From: Anoplopoma fimbria
Lineage: Eukaryota > Chordata > Actinopteri > Perciformes > Anoplopomatidae
Direction of reading: 5' to 3'
Length of the DNA stretch: 64,000 nt
NCBI RefSeq assembly: GCF_027596085.1
Contig: NC_072472.1
Location: 9,473,219-9,537,218 of the forward strand
Below, in pieces: positions 59,819 through 64,000 of the stretch (the first letter of the stretch is position 1; each line of letters begins with the position of its first letter). Below the pieces are notes generated by a model. It did not search any database and was not told the origin of the DNA. It saw nothing but the letters and a program-made list of their open reading frames with translations. Position numbers and translations under genes: made by a program.

Positions 59819-62738
59819 TTTAATCATTGAGTTGTCGTTGTTGGATGATTATTCCACACCTTGAAAAGGCTAGCGAGCACATTAAAAAAAAGTATAAAGC
59901 TAACGCGAAGTGAAGAGTATTACTCTTACAGTGACAGAGCTGCGTAATAAAAGAATAGAAAGGAAGCAACTGTTGAAAAAAGAGGTCCATTGATTAAAAG
60001 ATGGCACAGAACTACAAAATCCAGAGGAAAAAACAAAGACGGGGGGGGGATAACAGACGAGAAATGGAGAGAAAGAGAGACAGACTTGTCTTTCTCTCCC
60101 GTCTCTGTGGTATGAAAAGTTTATGCACAGCAGCTGTGTTTGTCAATCAAGGCCAGGGATGTTTTGTTGGACTATTTCTCAGGGAGGAAGGAGGGAAGAA
60201 GAGGGAAGAGAGGAAGGGAGAAAAGCACGGGAGAGAAAAAAGAGGGGAGAGAGCTGAGACACTGAGCAGTAACAGCAGGAAATGGGTTGATCCGGATAGG
60301 GGTAGATTGTGTTCCCTGTGTGGATTCAATGAGTCCACAGTCTTTAGGACTCGGAGAGGAACCAGGGAATTAGCTTAGCCTCTCGACTGCTAATGAGCCA
60401 TGGATAGCATTAACAGCAGGAGTTTTTTTTTTTTCGTTTTTTTTTGTTATTGCCGGGCATACTTTTCTAAATCAAGTGCTAGTGATAGAAAGACCTGCCA
60501 TTTTTGTTACCCCTTCCCGAACCTTCCTCATGCCACCCTCCCTCTTTTCTCATTCTCACAACCTCAAAAACAACTTATTCTTACCCTCAAAATATATATC
60601 TAATATATTCTCTATATATTTTGTACTGAATTGTAGTTATAACGTACCATGCAATCTTTCAAGGACATTTAAAAGTCTCTTCTAAAGAACACAAATGTTG
60701 TGAAACTATTTACAGCAAATAACATTTCACCTGCATAGCTCTCTATTACTAAATATATTGTCAAAACATTTGTGATTTTTGCCCCCCACTTACATGTATT
60801 AGGCCTTTGCCCAGTTACACAATCATTCTCAGATTTGGCACCTTTCTCTCGGACTGAATTGCTAGGTTTTGAAAATATTGCCTCATACATTCAAGACTAA
60901 GGACAGTGTTTTTTTTTTTTGTTTTTTTTTCCTGTGTGATATCAGCTTTGTGCAACAAGACAAATACAGCTATGAGCAAAGTTAGGCGCCCTAATGGAAG
61001 TTAAGGGTCCAACATGAAAGAGAGGTGTGTGTTATGGAGCGACAAAGACAGTCTGCCTTTATGCCAAACAGAAAAGGCCATCTGTATTAAAGGACAGAAT
61101 GCCTTTAAGAACCAACTGTCGTAAACTCCATTTGGCAAATGTGCATAACAACTGTGATCACTCAGACAGCGAAAACAAGCTACTGTACGCTAGCTTCCTT
61201 TGGCAAAGTCCTAAGAACATCATGCAAGCCACAAAAATAGACTTTAAGAATAAAAGACAGACTATCTGACTAACGCAGCTATGCAGCATGATTAGAATTG
61301 AATGAAGACACTTTGTGTAGAGGGGGCTCGGGGTGTGTGGACTAAATGTAGTGCACGCAAACATAATGTGAGATAGCTGAGGTGGTGGTTAATACTGTGC
61401 TTTAGTACATCCTTTAAGGGGTTTGCGTCTTCCTAAAAAGGTTGTGCAAGTGGCAGGTTTGATTTCGACAAAGGCTGACTAGATATAAACACGACAACAT
61501 CTTTGCTATGCCTTCTCCCCCCTTTATTCGCTCTCTATCACTTGCATCCCCTCTCCTCTGGAAACCTTATTTTCTGGCCAGTTTGTCTCTCACTTAGCTT
61601 ACTTGGTTTAAATTATTCACTATTGCCTTTTTGCCCCTAAATGTTTCTTTGCCTTCTTGTGCAAAGAGGAAGTAGACCTGGCTCTTAGGCAGTTTAGAAA
61701 TCAACATGCTGTAGGCCAAGTTCTAGAGAGGATTACTGAAACAGTCCCTGAGAAGGTTGGGTGTACTTCTTTTTTACACAATTTCTCTACGACACATCAA
61801 CTTCTAGCATGGTGGCTAACCATTAGACTAGAGCATGCAGGTCATGACATGCATTACCTCTGAGGTGATTGGTGAACAGCATTCAAAAACTTTAAGAATC
61901 TCTGGGATTCACCCCCTAAAAACAGGAAACACACGGTAAAGTGATCATTTCTCTCTCCGTTGCTGTACAACTGCTTATGCACAACACATAGTAAGAATTA
62001 TGGAACATTACTATTATCTTTAAGTCTCACAAAGGCTCGTTTTTACAGCTCCTCCGTGGAGATTAAAACTTAGAGATAAAATGTTAGCATTACCAAGCTA
62101 GCATCTTTAAGCTAAAAGAGGGAAAATAGCGACACTAAGAGATGGTGTTCATCATAATAGTGGAGAGAGTATGTAAGTGGTGGTTTCACTATTGCAGTGG
62201 CCTATCAAAAAGCCCCAGGATAGTTTTCGTGTTTGTTCAGACAGAGGGACATTGGGCTGTGCTTTTAGGGGGTGGTAGGGGAGCGTACAGATATTTATCT
62301 CCATCAAATAACTTTCATACCAGCTTCTGGTTAGTTACCGTTACAAAATTAGCTGAGAAATACAGAGCAGCAGAGAGGTACAATGACTTTGTGCCTTCAG
62401 CCATCTTTGCAAAACAACACAAACACCAGTCCCACAACCTTGTCTCTTCTTCTTGTTCTTCTTGTGTCACTCATAGAAAACAAACAAAGAAAAACATCTC
62501 AGAGGGCCTGTTAGCTATTCATACTAGCCAACTCTCTTAGTACAGGCCCCAGTTGATCTTCCAACATAGATCAAGAAGCCATTTAAGTACCTTTGTTTTA
62601 CATAAGTCACCTTCCAGCAGATTAATGGGGTAGTTTAAGGGGTTGGTGTTGGATTGTCCTATCCATAGAGAGCAAGCAAGTACTGTGTGGTCCTGTCCAA
62701 TTCTTAGCGAGGCCTCGATTAGCCAGTTTTCTTCATTA
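59819..62738 (-). other. spry4: Probable spry4 3' UTR
   Basis: The region directly after the spry4 stop (minus strand) has no other gene. Sprouty4 mRNAs usually have 3' UTRs of a few kilobases, so much of this stretch is likely transcribed. Candidate minus-strand poly(A) signals are AATAAA (TTTATT at 61523-61528), ATTAAA (TTTAAT at 59819-59824) and AATAAA (TTTATT at 58888-58893). Which is used cannot be decided from sequence; the left boundary given here is a guess. Confidence 0.4.
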
Positions 62739-63893
62739 TCATGATCCCTGCTGCTGCTGCTTCTCTAGCGTCCCAACTTTTGCTTCCACGCCTCCGTTTT
62801 TACACACAGGGGCACTCACGCCACCCTGCAAGTTCTTGCAGCGGCAGCCGGGCCTGCTGACATTGTCATAACACTTCTGTCCCAGTTTGGCCAGACCTGT
62901 AGCCGGCAGATAGCAGACCAGGCAAGGCAGGACAACTGAAAGGGCAGCCATGAAGGACCAGCGTGCGCAACAGTTGGACTGGGAGCACGAGCAGGGCTTG
63001 TCGGCGCAGGAACCCTCGTCGTCCTCGTCCTCGGTGCAGTGGTAGAAGATACCTTTGACCAGGCACATGCAGGTGGCTGTATCCACCAGGCTCTGAGCAG
63101 AGCACAGGCACTCCTGGTTGCAGACCCAGCAAGAGGGTAGGGTCCGGGGGAGCGTACACTCCGTGCATCGGCACTTCCCGCAGTGCTCGCAGAGAAGGAG
63201 GTGCTTCTTCTCGGCCGGGGAGGAAGGGATCAGCGTTGACCCCTGCTGGCCTCCAGTGGTGCACACGCCTCCTGCAGGCATCTTTGCAGACTTGAGGTCC
63301 AGTGATTTAGAGGAGGCGCAGGAGGAAGCAGAGGACGAGGAGGTGAGGACTTTCGATTCAGAGGAAGTGAAGCAGCCTGGAGGTCTGGTTGTGATTGTGT
63401 TGACGGGGACCTGGTGGGGGTGCAGGTTTGGGTGGTGGTCCACCGTTGGGGTGGGGGCAGCGTGGTCCAACAGCCTCTGATCTGACGAGGTGCTGCTGCT
63501 GCTGCTGATAGAGCTGGGCCTCCCACTGAAGGAAATCCAAGGGTGGGTGGTGGTGTCCTGGTGGGGGTGGGGGTGGGGCTCGCACCTGCCCTGCTGGTGG
63601 TGCTGGTGTTGGTGATTGTGGTGATGGTTGTGGTTTGCCCCCAGGAAGGCCTCCTGATTCTGACCAAGCCAAGTGATTCTTCGGTTCACAGACTTCTGGC
63701 TCGGGGGCTGCTGGGAGACGACGGCAGGGCTGTCGATGTAGTCGTTCTCCACATGCGAGGACTTTATCTGGTCGATGGGGTAGATGGTGAGAGGGTGCTG
63801 CAGGCGGCCGTAGGGCACTCGGCTGTCCAGCAGGGGCTGAGATATGAGGGAGGAGGACACGCCGGGGATGTGGTGGGGAACCCTGGACTCCAT
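62739..63893 (-). CDS. spry4: Sprouty homolog 4 (single coding exon, 384 aa)
   Basis: Sprouty4 is a feedback inhibitor of FGF and other receptor tyrosine kinase signalling; it restrains Ras/Raf-ERK activation at membranes (family knowledge). Visible features: the N-terminal QPLLDSR and [12 protein letters not shown] blocks; HVENDYID with the conserved phosphotyrosine Tyr52, the Cbl/SH2-binding Tyr of all Sproutys; [10 protein letters not shown] and a Ser-rich stretch with SSDQRLLDH (119-144); and a C-terminal Cys-rich Sprouty domain (about 235-352), including [13 protein letters not shown] and [17 protein letters not shown]. The family assignment to Spry4 rests on [10 protein letters not shown] and the C-terminal part. 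At 384 residues it is longer than the roughly 300 of mammalian SPRY4. The excess is a His-rich segment (88-117, 12 His), a further His-Pro stretch (153-160) and a Ser-rich stretch (176-197). It ends with a QQQQ run. The start is ATG at 63893, giving MESRVP as in the mammalian MEPP start. The upstream in-frame codon sometimes taken as a start is GTG. Coding in one exon is usual for Sprouty genes. Confidence 0.97.
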   Translation of the reverse strand: MESRVPHHIPGVSSSLISQPLLDSRVPYGRLQHPLTIYPIDQIKSSHVENDYIDSPAVVSQQPPSQKSVNRRITWLGQNQEAFLGANHNHHHNHQHQHHQQGRCEPHPHPHQDTTTHPWISFSGRPSSISSSSSTSSDQRLLDHAAPTPTVDHHPNLHPHQVPVNTITTRPPGCFTSSESKVLTSSSSASSCASSKSLDLKSAKMPAGGVCTTGGQQGSTLIPSSPAEKKHLLLCEHCGKCRCTECTLPRTLPSCWVCNQECLCSAQSLVDTATCMCLVKGIFYHCTEDEDDEGSCADKPCSCSQSNCCARWSFMAALSVVLPCLVCYLPATGLAKLGQKCYDNVSRPGCRCKNLQGGVSAPVCKNGGVEAKVGTLEKQQQQGS

Positions 63894-63944
63894 GTGTAGG
63901 CTGGTGCCTCGCACGTCTTCACTCTAAAGCAGCATTTAGCAATA
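63894..63944 (-). other. spry4: 5' UTR part of the spry4 coding exon with splice acceptor
   Basis: On the minus strand TCTGTCTTTTCGCAG ends at 63945, a good polypyrimidine tract plus AG. The exon would then start at 63944, leaving a 51-nt 5' UTR segment before the ATG. The first exon and the promoter lie beyond the right edge of the window. Confidence 0.6.
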
Positions 63945-64000
63945 CTGCGAAAAGACAGACACAAAAGAGACAGTTATTACCGGCTGCATCTGCTGTTGTT

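Overview
The window is vertebrate nuclear DNA and almost certainly from a teleost fish, probably a percomorph. The genes are split by short GT-AG introns. Long (CA)n/(GT)n microsatellites occur every few kilobases. The transposon remains are of fish type: an L2-like LINE tail ending in AATAAAGTTATTATT, a Tc1-like foldback element, and several dispersed repeats familiar from fish genomes. There are no bacterial, phage or CRISPR features.

Three protein-coding genes can be reconstructed exon by exon. (1) An EndoU-family uridylate-specific endoribonuclease (six coding exons, 2743-6357, + strand, 282 aa) with its catalytic His/His/Lys set intact. (2) ndfip1, the Nedd4-family interacting protein 1 (seven coding exons, 9199-15580, + strand, 210 aa), with its PY motifs and three membrane segments. 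(3) spry4, Sprouty4 (a single large coding exon, 62739-63893, - strand, 384 aa), with an unusual His-rich insertion. Its 5' exon(s) lie beyond the right edge. From memory, human NDFIP1 and SPRY4 are also neighbours on chromosome 5q31 and converge in the same way. The 47-kb gene-poor interval between them is therefore an old syntenic block. ENDOU is not part of that block in human.

Layout: 1-2742, AT-rich, no recognised gene; 2743-6468, endou; 6.5-8.94 kb, AT minisatellite and a nested LINE-tail array; 9.0-16.35 kb, ndfip1 with a CpG-rich promoter and transposons in intron 1; 16.35-59.4 kb, gene desert with microsatellites, low-complexity tracts, degraded repeats and one L2-like reverse-transcriptase relic (39.3-39.9 kb); about 59.8-62.74 kb, probable spry4 3' UTR; 62.74-63.94 kb, spry4 coding exon.

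Ndfip1 recruits and activates Nedd4-family ubiquitin ligases on endosomal and Golgi membranes. Sprouty4 damps receptor tyrosine kinase/Ras-ERK signalling. EndoU cleaves RNA at uridylates. Nothing in the sequence ties them into one pathway, and the neighbourhood looks inherited rather than functional. I did not find a new multi-gene system. The most checkable oddities are an in-frame 72-nt candidate cassette exon in ndfip1, long CA tracts starting within about ten bases of two 5' splice sites, a transposon nest whose history can be read base by base, and the His-rich Sprouty4 insertion.
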